Source of the DNA: Ilumatobacteraceae bacterium
GTDB lineage: Bacteria; Actinomycetota; Acidimicrobiia; Acidimicrobiales; Ilumatobacteraceae
Direction: 5' to 3'
Length of the DNA: 64,000 nt
NCBI GenBank assembly: GCA_022843125.1
Contig: JALHOG010000006.1
Location: 1 to 64,000 of the forward strand
This document shows, in pieces, positions 37,178 through 45,286 of this stretch; position 1 is the stretch's first letter; each line of letters starts with the position of its first letter. Made by a program: the position numbers and the translations under genes. Under the pieces are notes generated by a model that worked only from the letters and a program-made list of their open reading frames with translations, had not been told where the DNA came from and did no database searches.

Positions 37178-39263
37178 GCCCGATCGTTCCGTCACGACCA
37201 CGTGCGCGTACTGCGGAGTCGGATGTGGCTTCAAAGCTGAGACCGTCGAAGGTCGCGTCGTCCGCATGATTCCGTGGAAGGAAGGCAAAGCGAATCACGG
37301 ACACAGCTGCATCAAGGGACGGTTCGCCTTCGACTACTACCAGCATCCGGATCGCATCACGACACCGATGATCCGCAAGAACGTCGACGATCCGTGGCAG
37401 GAGGTCGACTGGGACACCGCGTTCGCCTACGCCGCCGGTGAGTTCAAGCGGATCCAGGCCGAACACGGAACCACCTCGGTTGGGGCCGTTTCGTCGTCGC
37501 GCTGCACCAATGAGGAGATCTTCCTCATGCAGAAGTTCGCCCGCGTGGCACTGCGCAACAACAACATCGACAACTGCTCGCGGATCTGCCATTCACCGAC
37601 CCAGTTCGGCCTCTCGGCAACGTTGGGTGCTGGCGCTGCTTCGCAGCACTTCGACTCGATCCTGCAGTCCGATGTGGTGCTCGTCGTCGGGGCCAACCCG
37701 ACCGAAGGTCATCCCGTGTTCGGGTCGATGATGAAGCGTGCCGTGCGCCGCGGGGCGCGGCTGCTGGTCATCGACCCCCGCCGCACCGAGACCGTCGACT
37801 CGCCCCACTGCCGGGCCGAGGTGCACCTCGCCCTCCGGCCGGGCACCAACGTCCTGGTGCTGAACTCTGTCGCCCACGTGATCGTCCGCGAGCGTCTGTA
37901 CAACGAAGCGTTCGTACGTGCCCGCTGCGACGGCGATGACTTCGAACTGTGGATGGATCTGGTCGGCGACGATCGCTATTCGCCCGACGTCGTCGGTCCC
38001 GAGGCGGGACTCGATCCCGACGACATCCGCCGGTTGGCTCGCATCTACGCCGGCGGCCCGAATTCGACCATCTACTACGGCCTCGGCGTCACCGAGCACT
38101 CGCAGGGTTCAACCGGCGTCATGTGCCTCGGCAACCTCACGATGGCCACCGGGATGGTCGGTCGTGAAGGCGTCGGTGTCAATCCGCTGCGCGGGCAGGG
38201 CAATGTGCAGGGCGGGTCGTGCCTCGGGTCGTGGCCACACATGCTCACCGGGTATCGCTTCGTCACCGACGACGTGGTCCGCGGCTCGTTCGAGGATGAG
38301 TGGAAGATCACGCTCGACAGCGAGCCGGGCTTGCGTCTCCCCAACATGTTCGATGCCGCAGTGACGGGGTCGTTCAAGGCGATCTACATCCAAGGCGAAG
38401 ACCCGATCCAGAGCGATCCCAACCGCCACCACGTCGAGGCTGCTCTGCGCAGCATGGAATGCGTCGTGGTGCAGGACCTCTACCTGTCGGAGACCGCCAA
38501 GTTGGCCCATGTCTTCTTCCCTGGTTCGTCGTCGCTCGAAAAGGACGGCACCTTCACCAACGCTGAGCGGCGAGTGTCGATGGTCCGCAAGGTGATCGAA
38601 CCGCTTGGTGGCCTGGCCGATTGGCAGATCACCGTCGGTTTCATGAATGCCATGGGTTACGAGTGCCACTACGACCACCCGAGCGAAGTGCTCGACGAGA
38701 TCGCACGCACATCGCCCGCGTATTCGGGGATGTCATTCGACAAGATCGAGGCACTGGGTTCGGTGCAGTGGCCGTGCAACACCGACGCTCCCGAAGGCAC
38801 CGAGGTCTTGCACACGGTCACCTTCCCGAGGGGCAAGGGATCGTTCATGCTCACCGGGTATCTGCCAACGTCAGAAAGGGCGACGGACCAGTACCCGTTG
38901 TTGCTGACCACCGGTCGGATCCTGTCGCAGTACAACGTGGGTACTCAGACCCGCCGTACCGCGAACGTGGCGTGGCACGACGACGACGTGCTCGAGATCT
39001 CCGCCGACGACGCTGCCGGCCGAGGATTGTCGAGCGGCGATCGGGCGACGATCACCAGCCGTTACGGCTCGACCGAACTGACCGTCAGCATCAGTGAGCG
39101 GGTGAACCCTGGCGTCGTCTACACGACATTCCATTTCGCTCACACGATGGTCAACAACCTGACCAGCGACCTCGACGACTGGGCGACCAACTGCCCGGAG
39201 TACAAGGTGACCGCAGTCGACGTCGTCCGCGCCTCGATCGCCCAGCCGGTGGCAGGGTCGTGA
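37161..39263 (+). CDS. fdsA: Formate dehydrogenase alpha subunit, catalytic Mo/W-bisMGD module (split FdsA)
   Basis: 700 residues. Oxidises formate to CO2. The first [4Fe-4S] site is CAYCGVGC...HSCIKGRF, and the metal-ligand Cys with its catalytic His is in RICHSPTQ (Cys form, not selenocysteine). Cofactor contacts GANPTEGHPV, VIDPRRTET and QGEDPIQSDPN are intact. I start it at GTG 37161, with GAGGGG 9 nt upstream. Together with the previous gene (249 + 700) it equals one normal FdsA, split at the linker with a 17-nt overlap in a different frame. Confidence 0.93.
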   Translation: MPIPVKPDRSVTTTCAYCGVGCGFKAETVEGRVVRMIPWKEGKANHGHSCIKGRFAFDYYQHPDRITTPMIRKNVDDPWQEVDWDTAFAYAAGEFKRIQAEHGTTSVGAVSSSRCTNEEIFLMQKFARVALRNNNIDNCSRICHSPTQFGLSATLGAGAASQHFDSILQSDVVLVVGANPTEGHPVFGSMMKRAVRRGARLLVIDPRRTETVDSPHCRAEVHLALRPGTNVLVLNSVAHVIVRERLYNEAFVRARCDGDDFELWMDLVGDDRYSPDVVGPEAGLDPDDIRRLARIYAGGPNSTIYYGLGVTEHSQGSTGVMCLGNLTMATGMVGREGVGVNPLRGQGNVQGGSCLGSWPHMLTGYRFVTDDVVRGSFEDEWKITLDSEPGLRLPNMFDAAVTGSFKAIYIQGEDPIQSDPNRHHVEAALRSMECVVVQDLYLSETAKLAHVFFPGSSSLEKDGTFTNAERRVSMVRKVIEPLGGLADWQITVGFMNAMGYECHYDHPSEVLDEIARTSPAYSGMSFDKIEALGSVQWPCNTDAPEGTEVLHTVTFPRGKGSFMLTGYLPTSERATDQYPLLLTTGRILSQYNVGTQTRRTANVAWHDDDVLEISADDAAGRGLSSGDRATITSRYGSTELTVSISERVNPGVVYTTFHFAHTMVNNLTSDLDDWATNCPEYKVTAVDVVRASIAQPVAGS

Positions 39264-39532
39264 GCTTCATCGAGACCGAGCGGTTGGTCACGATGGCCAA
39301 CCAGATCGCTGACTTCTTCGCTCCGTACCCGTCTGCTCGTCGCATCGAGGGCGTTCGCAACCACCTGCGCAACTACTGGGACCCGCGCATGCGCCAGGCC
39401 TTGTACGACCACATCGATGCCACCGGCGGCCCCGAGCTGCGCCCCCACGTCCTCGAGGCCGTTGCGGTACTGCGCGAGGCGGCCCCCGCCACTGAGGCGA
39501 AGAAGGCGTACGCCGGGCCACCGCGCGACTGA
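39260..39532 (+). CDS. fdsD: Formate dehydrogenase delta subunit
   Basis: 90 residues, typical of the small FdsD subunit: LVTMANQIADFFAPYPS, then VRNHLRNYWDPRMRQALYDH. It binds the FdsA catalytic module and is needed for a stable or active enzyme. GTG start overlaps the previous stop (GTGA). Last gene of the operon. The sulfur-transfer chaperone FdhD/FdsC is not in the window. Confidence 0.9.
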   Translation: MSFIETERLVTMANQIADFFAPYPSARRIEGVRNHLRNYWDPRMRQALYDHIDATGGPELRPHVLEAVAVLREAAPATEAKKAYAGPPRD

Positions 39533-39559
39533 GCAGCTCCCACAGGAGCAGCGACGCTC

Positions 39560-39745
39560 GTCGGGCGTGCGGCGATCTACGCCCGGATCTCGCTCGACAA
39601 GGCCGGTGAGGCGACCGGAGTCAGCCGTCAGATCGAGGGTTGCGCCTGCTCGATCTCGTCCGCCGACGCGAGATCGACGTGATCGTCGCCTCCGCTGGAG
39701 TCGACCGCGCTCCGGGAGGACGCGCTGTACGCAATGAGTACCGAT
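39560..39745 (+). pseudogene. Relic of a serine site-specific recombinase
   Basis: Reads RAAIYARISLDKAGEATGVS and then RQIEG, the unmistakable N-terminus of a large serine recombinase, including the nucleophile Ser in YARIS. From about 39640 a second frame gives LLDLVRRREIDVIVASAGVD, matching residues normally ~40 positions further on (the 'LDLVR.GEIDVVVA' strand). So an internal deletion and a frame change have left only two scraps. No start site, no catalytic-domain remainder. Confidence 0.65.
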
Positions 39746-39808
39746 CGTCATCTCGTTGAGTGCCCACCACTCGGGACGGCCAGGTGGTGCTGGTCCCACG
39801 ATGTCTGT

Positions 39809-41107
39809 ATGAGCGACCCGACCCCCGACGCGACCGTGATCGACCTCCAACAGCAGATCGACCTGCTCCGAGCCGAGGTCGATCGGCTGCGGCGCCGCGG
39901 CGAGGAGCCCACGGCCGAACCCGCAGCAGACGACGTCGACGCACCGCGCGCGGCGACCCGCCGCGGCATGCTGAAACTGGCAGGCGCCACGGCAGCCGGC
40001 GCGATCGCGAGCGCGGGGCTCGCGGGCAGAGCGGCCGCCGACACCGGCTACACGACCGGTGGTGCGATCTCCGTCGGTGACGTGGTGCGCCAGCAACTGA
40101 ACGGCTCGCGTCCGAGCGAGGCCGGTTTCCTGTTCGCCACCACCAGCACGCCGGCGCTGACCTCGAACGTCGCCGCTTACCCCAGCGCGCTCGCAGGTTG
40201 GTCGATCGACCGCGTCACCGAGGCCGGCGTCTACGGCGTCAGCGAGTCGGTGAACGGCAAGGGCGTCGTCGGTGAGGCCGGCGCGGCGGGCGGCGTCGGG
40301 GTCTACGGCGCTTCCAACACGACAGGAGTCGTCGGGTTCACCACCTCGCTCACCGGCACCGGCGTCGCCGGCACCGGTGGCCGATACGGCGTCTCGGGCG
40401 AGGCGAACGCGGTCGACGGCATCGGCGTGCGGGGCGCTGCGCTCGGCGACGAGGGCATCGGCGTCGACGGCAACGGCGGGCGTCTCGGCGTTCGCGGCTA
40501 CACCGAGGCCACGAACGGCATCGGCGGCTCGTTCGCAGGGCGCGCCGGCGCGCTCCAGGTGTCGACGTGGCTCATCGGCGCGCCGCCGGATCGGGGCATC
40601 GCGTTCGAGCCGGGTGTGATCGAGGCCGACGCGCAGGGTGATCTCTGGTTCTGCTACAAGGGCGGCAACCCGGGCGACTGGCGCAAGATCACCGGCCGCA
40701 GCACGGCGGGCGCGTTCCACGCCGTTGCCCCCGGCCGCGTGTACGACAGCCGGGCGGCCGCACCGTCGCCCGGCACGATCACGGGAGGGCAGAGCCGCAC
40801 CATCAGCGTGGCGGACAAGCGCAACCCGGACACCGGCGCCGTCACGCTCGCGAACCTCGTGCCGGCCGGCGCGACGGCCATCGCCGCCAACGTCACGATC
40901 GTCTCCACCGACGGCGCCGGCTTCGTGGTGTGCAACCCCGGCGGCATCACATCGGTCGATGCATCGACGATCAACTGGAGCGCACCGGGTCAGGCGCTCG
41001 CGAACGGTGTGATCCTGGCGTTGGACGACCAGCGCCGTCTCACCATCGTCGCCGGTGGTGGAGGCAGCACCCACGTCATCATCGACGTCACCGGCTACTT
41101 CCGCTGA
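39809..41107 (+). CDS. Tat-exported glycine-rich protein with C-terminal beta-sandwich domain
   Basis: 432 residues. The cytosolic N-terminus is a coiled coil (VIDLQQQIDLLRAEVDRLRR), then a twin-arginine signal TRRGMLKLAGATAAGA ending AAA. Next comes a repetitive region of G-V-x-G motifs (GVYGVSES, GVVGEAG, GVAGTGGRYGVSGE), like a beta-helix stalk. The last ~130 residues start APGRVYDSR and end IIDVTGYFR, a domain common on actinobacterial surface proteins. Having a coiled coil before the Tat signal is odd. It lies 65 nt before a large regulator gene on the same strand. Confidence 0.72.
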   Translation: MSDPTPDATVIDLQQQIDLLRAEVDRLRRRGEEPTAEPAADDVDAPRAATRRGMLKLAGATAAGAIASAGLAGRAAADTGYTTGGAISVGDVVRQQLNGSRPSEAGFLFATTSTPALTSNVAAYPSALAGWSIDRVTEAGVYGVSESVNGKGVVGEAGAAGGVGVYGASNTTGVVGFTTSLTGTGVAGTGGRYGVSGEANAVDGIGVRGAALGDEGIGVDGNGGRLGVRGYTEATNGIGGSFAGRAGALQVSTWLIGAPPDRGIAFEPGVIEADAQGDLWFCYKGGNPGDWRKITGRSTAGAFHAVAPGRVYDSRAAAPSPGTITGGQSRTISVADKRNPDTGAVTLANLVPAGATAIAANVTIVSTDGAGFVVCNPGGITSVDASTINWSAPGQALANGVILALDDQRRLTIVAGGGGSTHVIIDVTGYFR

Positions 41108-41172
41108 CGACGCGCCCGCTCACCGAGCCGGCCGGAGGGCCCGCGTGCGCCGCGGATAGCCTCCCGACCTGC

Positions 41173-43776
41173 ATGGGAGCTCGTGCGTGGCCATTCGTCG
41201 GACGGGAGGAACTGGTCGCATCCGTCCTCGCAGCGCTCGACACCAGCAGTTGTGTCGTGCTCGCAGGCCGAGCAGGTCTCGGCAAGACACGAGCCGCGAT
41301 CGAGACCACCACCCGGCTCGCCGACGCCGGGATCGTCACCGCCCGCGTGGTCGCCAGCCCGGCTGCCTCCCCGGTGCCGCTGGCGCCGTTCGCGCACCTC
41401 ATCGGCGCAGAGACCGGGGCCGCAGCCGTCAGCGCCGTGCTCGCCGCGCTCGGCACCGACCGGCGACGCGGCGCGGCCGACCCGGTGCTCGTGGTCGATG
41501 ACGTCCACCTGCTCGACGAGGCCAGTGCCACCGTCGTCCAGCAGATCTCGGTCTCCGGGGCGGTGCGGGTGCTCGCGACGTTGCGGACCGGTGCCAGCGT
41601 CCCGGATGCGATCGAACGCCTGATGGTCGACGCCGACGTCGCGGTGATCGACGTCGCACCGATGGAGGACGTTGCGATCCTGGAGATGGTCGAGACAGCG
41701 CTTCGGGGCCCGCTCGATCGGCGGTCCCGTGAGCTCGTGGCGTCGATGGCCCGGGGCAACCCGCTCTTCGCGCACGAGATCGTGGAGGGATCGATCGCCG
41801 GCGGGCGCCTGACGGTGCACGGCGGCGTGTGGCAGCTCGACGGCGACCCGACCGCCAGCCCGCTGCTCGAGGAGGTGGTGCTCGCCCGGCTCACACCGCT
41901 CGACGGCCCCGAACGCGACGCGATCGAACTGCTCACGATCGGTGGCGTGCTGCGTCTCGACCTGCTCGACCGGATCGTCGGCACGGCGGCCCTCGAACGG
42001 CTCGAGCGTCTCGAACTCGTCACCGCGTCGGCCGACGCGAACGGCTCGATCAGCGTCGATGTCGCCCACCCGTTGCACCGCGAACTGGTCCGCGCCCGGC
42101 TGGGGGCGATCGCCCGGATGCGCATCGCTCGCACCCTCGCGCAGGCCGACGGCCCGCCCGGTGCCGACAGGCCGATGGCCGACAACCTGCGCAGCGCGCT
42201 GTGGCACGTTCGCGGCGGCCTCGACGTCGACCCGGCCCAACTCGTCGCCGCGGCCCAGCACATGCTCGGCGCAGGCGATCCCGCGCTGGGTGCCGAGCTG
42301 GCCGAGCACGCGTTCTCGCAGACCGGCAGCGCACGCGCCGCGATGCTCGCGTCGTGGTGCCTCGCTCAAGTGGGCGATCACGACCGGGCGATCGAGATCA
42401 TCATCGCGGCGCGCAAGGCCACGACCGACGGTTGGGAGCGCGCCGCGATGCGGATGCGGGTCGCCGAGGAGCTGTGGTGGACCGGCCGCTGCGCCGAGGG
42501 CCTCGCCGAGCTCGACGACGGCAGCGACGATCCACCGGGACCCTGGCACGACCTGATCGAGGCCCAGCGCGGCGTGTTCGCGATGCTCGACGGCGACGTC
42601 CACGAAGCTCGACGGCGGTGCGAGCACCTCGTCGAGCACGAGCACCTCTGGGTGCGTTTCGCCGCGGCGGTCGCGATCGGCAACGTCGGCGTCATCGCCG
42701 ACCAGCCCGAACGCACCCTCGAGTTGTGCAGCCGCGTGCACGCCGAGGCCAACGCCGCGGATGTCGACCTCGTCGGCGGCGCCGACATCCACCTCGCCAT
42801 CCAGCTCAACGCACTCGTGCATGCCGGCCAGCTGGAGTTCGCGCTCGCACTCGCCGTCGGTGCGCACGAGCAGGCCGCTCAACAGCCGTCGCTGCAGGTG
42901 AGGGCGTGGGCGGCGACGCTGCTCGGCCGGGTCGCGAGCTTCACCGGCGACGTCACCACCGCCGGCCGGGCCGTGGCCGAGGCCGAGCGACTGTGGATGC
43001 GCAGCGGCCATCAGGGCATCGCCGCCTGGTGTGCCGCCGGCCTCGCGCAGGCGCAGGTGCAGCTCGGCGCTGCCGACGAGGCAGCCGAGACCGTCGACCG
43101 GATCGAGGGCTACCACCGCAAGGGGTTCCGCCAGTACGAGGCGACGGTGATGACGGCTCGCGCCTGGCTGGCCAATGCGTTGGGTGATCGAGCCGGCGCC
43201 GCGTCGCACCTGCGGGAGGCGATCGAATTCACCACGACCCGTGGCGAGACGACGGTGCTCGGGTGGGTGTGGCACGACGCCGCCCGCCTCGACCTGCTCG
43301 GACTGCTCGCCGACGTCGCGCCCTGGCCACGCCCGACCCAGGAGTTCTCGGCGATGCGTTGGGACTTCGTCGAGGCGAGACGGACCAACGACGGTGCGGC
43401 GCTCGCTGCGGTCGCCGAGGCGTTCGAACGGATCGGCGCACTGCTGTACGCGGCCGAGGCCTTCGCGTCGGCGTCGACGGCCATGCGTCGAGCGGGCGAC
43501 AGCCGTGAAGCGACCCGGCTCGACGGGCGCGCGGGGGCGCTCGTGGGACGTTGCGGTGGCGTCACGACACCGCTGCTGTCGACCCGACCGTCGGTGGGGC
43601 CGCTGTCTGCCCGTGAGCACGAGATCGCCTCCCTCGCCGCGTCCGGCCTGTCGAACCGGCAGATCGCACGCCGCGCCGTGGTGAGCGAACGAACCGTCGA
43701 GAACCACCTCTACCGGGCGTTCATCAAGCTCGGCATCTCGTCACGGGACGAGCTCGCTGCCGCCATCGCGCCCTAG
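41173..43776 (+). CDS. Large STAND-ATPase LuxR-family transcription regulator
   Basis: 867 residues of MalT/LAL architecture. Walker A GRAGLGKT at 32-39, Walker B PVLVVDDVHLLDE at ~108-120, a long helical TPR-like middle, and a C-terminal LuxR HTH (LSAREHEIASLAASGLSNRQ ... VSERTVENHLYRAF). ATP binding and a ligand or protein inducer usually control such regulators. A TAGCCT element lies 10 nt before the ATG. Possible targets are the neighbouring exported protein or the small gene at 43790, by position only. Confidence 0.88.
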   Translation: MGARAWPFVGREELVASVLAALDTSSCVVLAGRAGLGKTRAAIETTTRLADAGIVTARVVASPAASPVPLAPFAHLIGAETGAAAVSAVLAALGTDRRRGAADPVLVVDDVHLLDEASATVVQQISVSGAVRVLATLRTGASVPDAIERLMVDADVAVIDVAPMEDVAILEMVETALRGPLDRRSRELVASMARGNPLFAHEIVEGSIAGGRLTVHGGVWQLDGDPTASPLLEEVVLARLTPLDGPERDAIELLTIGGVLRLDLLDRIVGTAALERLERLELVTASADANGSISVDVAHPLHRELVRARLGAIARMRIARTLAQADGPPGADRPMADNLRSALWHVRGGLDVDPAQLVAAAQHMLGAGDPALGAELAEHAFSQTGSARAAMLASWCLAQVGDHDRAIEIIIAARKATTDGWERAAMRMRVAEELWWTGRCAEGLAELDDGSDDPPGPWHDLIEAQRGVFAMLDGDVHEARRRCEHLVEHEHLWVRFAAAVAIGNVGVIADQPERTLELCSRVHAEANAADVDLVGGADIHLAIQLNALVHAGQLEFALALAVGAHEQAAQQPSLQVRAWAATLLGRVASFTGDVTTAGRAVAEAERLWMRSGHQGIAAWCAAGLAQAQVQLGAADEAAETVDRIEGYHRKGFRQYEATVMTARAWLANALGDRAGAASHLREAIEFTTTRGETTVLGWVWHDAARLDLLGLLADVAPWPRPTQEFSAMRWDFVEARRTNDGAALAAVAEAFERIGALLYAAEAFASASTAMRRAGDSREATRLDGRAGALVGRCGGVTTPLLSTRPSVGPLSAREHEIASLAASGLSNRQIARRAVVSERTVENHLYRAFIKLGISSRDELAAAIAP

Positions 43777-43789
43777 CCGTACCGAACGG

Positions 43790-43978
43790 TCAACCTGCGG
43801 AGCCGGGCTCCATCAGCCGGGCCAACGTCACGGTGCCGCCGAGCACTGCTTCGAGCCGCCTGAGCTCGTCGTCACCGAGGTCGTAGCTGCGCAGCACGGT
43901 CTGCGGTCGCTCGCGGAGCGCGTCGGCGAACGCGGCATCGATGGCGAGCCGGGACAGCACGCGCTCGAGATCGGACAT
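43790..43978 (-). CDS. 62-residue LigA/Nif11-like helical protein
   Basis: MSDLERVLSRLAIDAAFADA... ending in TLARLMEPGSAG. The pattern LAxDxxFxxxLxxxPxxxLxxYxLxxxExxxL matches small helical proteins of the LigA-like/Nif11 type, some of which serve as leader peptides for modified peptides. This one has no Cys, Ser/Thr-rich core or evident cleavage motif, and no modifying enzyme is nearby, so a precursor role is not supported. Convergent with the LuxR-family gene (13 nt apart). Confidence 0.6.
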   Translation of the reverse strand: MSDLERVLSRLAIDAAFADALRERPQTVLRSYDLGDDELRRLEAVLGGTVTLARLMEPGSAG

Positions 43979-44135
43979 GACGCCATCAGACCGCGGAGTC
44001 GGAGCCGCCGCCAGAGTGCTGCGTACTCATGACCGACCGCACCGGCACTCATCGGGGACGGCTGAGTGGCGCCCGTGGTCGAGTTGAGTACCGCCCACTC
44101 TCGGCGTGCCGGCCTCGGACCGCTTGGGTGGACGC

Positions 44136-45242
44136 ATGTTCTCGCGCGGACGCTCTCCCCTCCCCTCCCGGCTCGCCCCTGCCCTGCTCGTCGCAGCCCT
44201 CGTGATCGCAGCGTGCGGAGGTTCCTCCGAGCCCGACGACGCCACCCCGTCGGCCTCGACGGCTGCCGCGGCCGAGACGACGACATCGGCGACGACGACG
44301 ACATCGGCGACGACGGCGACATCGGCGACGTCGGCGGCCGGCACGACCGCACCGCCGTCGTCGGCGGCTGCGGTGGCACCCGTCGACCCGGCGGCGACCG
44401 ACCCGTGCTCGATCCTGTCGCTGAGCGAGGTGTCGGCGGCGACGGGCGACACCGCCAGCGACCCGGTCGACTACAACCCGGGGAGCGATCAGGTCGCCGA
44501 GTGCAACTGGTACCTGGCGAGCGGTGCGTCGCTCGGCTTCCAGATCGAGCTCCAGCTGTCGCCGGGGTCGCAGTCGGTCACCGACGGTCGACCGTTCGCG
44601 GTCGGTGCCGGCGGCCAGATCAGCGACAGCGCGGGTTACCCGTTCGCGATGACCGACATCAACGGTTGGCTCGTCAAGCTCTCGGGGCTCTCCGGCGCGA
44701 TCAGCGAGGAGCAACTCGTCGCCGTCGGTCGGCTGCTGGAGCAGCGGCTGATCCCGCGCGACGCGTCGGCGGGTGGCGCCACGCCCACAGGTCCGAGCGG
44801 CGACGGGTCGGGAGACGGTACCTGCTCGGTGCAGGTCACCGGAGCGCTGAACGCCGAGTTCACCAGCGGCCAGGACACCGGCGAGGCCTATGCATCGGTG
44901 TGGGTGCCCGACGAGGAGGAGGCGATGGCCGATTCGATGTTCCCGGGTGGAGCGCCCGACTTCCAGGTCGGTTGCTCGGATGACGGGAACCGGAGCGTGC
45001 TGATCATGCTGTTCGACGTCGACGTCCCGCTCGGCGCGGCGAGCGTCACGGTGCCCGACAACCAGGCGGGCTACTTCTCCGACGACGGCCTCGTCGGGAA
45101 TCGTGGCCCGGCGGAGATCGTGCTCACCCGGTTCGACGACACCGGCATGGCCGGCAGCATCACCTTCACCGGTGACGGGCTCGGCACCGGCGAGACGACC
45201 GTGACGATGACGTTCGACTTCACCAACGACTGGGCCGCCTGA
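44136..45242 (+). CDS. DUF3558-like lipoprotein
   Basis: 368 residues from ATG 44136. Lipobox IAAC, a Thr/Ala/Ser linker built on a DNA tandem repeat, and then a domain beginning DPCSILSLSEVSAATG with ECNWYL, which is the DUF3558 pattern of paired cysteines. A second domain (from ~235) begins GTCSVQVTGALNAEF and has its own cysteine pair, with a beta-sandwich look. Surface-exposed; function unknown. Stands alone, 44 nt before glgM. Confidence 0.68.
   Translation: MFSRGRSPLPSRLAPALLVAALVIAACGGSSEPDDATPSASTAAAAETTTSATTTTSATTATSATSAAGTTAPPSSAAAVAPVDPAATDPCSILSLSEVSAATGDTASDPVDYNPGSDQVAECNWYLASGASLGFQIELQLSPGSQSVTDGRPFAVGAGGQISDSAGYPFAMTDINGWLVKLSGLSGAISEEQLVAVGRLLEQRLIPRDASAGGATPTGPSGDGSGDGTCSVQVTGALNAEFTSGQDTGEAYASVWVPDEEEAMADSMFPGGAPDFQVGCSDDGNRSVLIMLFDVDVPLGAASVTVPDNQAGYFSDDGLVGNRGPAEIVLTRFDDTGMAGSITFTGDGLGTGETTVTMTFDFTNDWAA
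44277..44334. repeat. Short-period tandem repeat in lipoprotein linker
   Basis: Imperfect units of GACGACATCGGC type encode TTTSAT/TATSAT repeats just after the lipobox. Confidence 0.65.
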
Positions 45243-45273
45243 CGACGCGTTCACCTCGACGCCGGGGTCCACC

Positions 45274-45279
45274 TACCAT
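45274..45279 (+). promoter_or_regulatory. -10 element (TACCAT), leaderless glgM start
   Basis: TACCAT, exactly 7 nt before ATG 45287. Confidence 0.6.
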
Positions 45280-45286
45280 CGGCCGC

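Noticed and set aside
43790..45242. Modified-peptide (RiPP) cluster around the small LigA/Nif11-like gene
   Set aside because: No radical-SAM, cyclase, YcaO or dehydratase gene lies nearby and the small protein lacks a core with Cys/Ser/Thr clusters.
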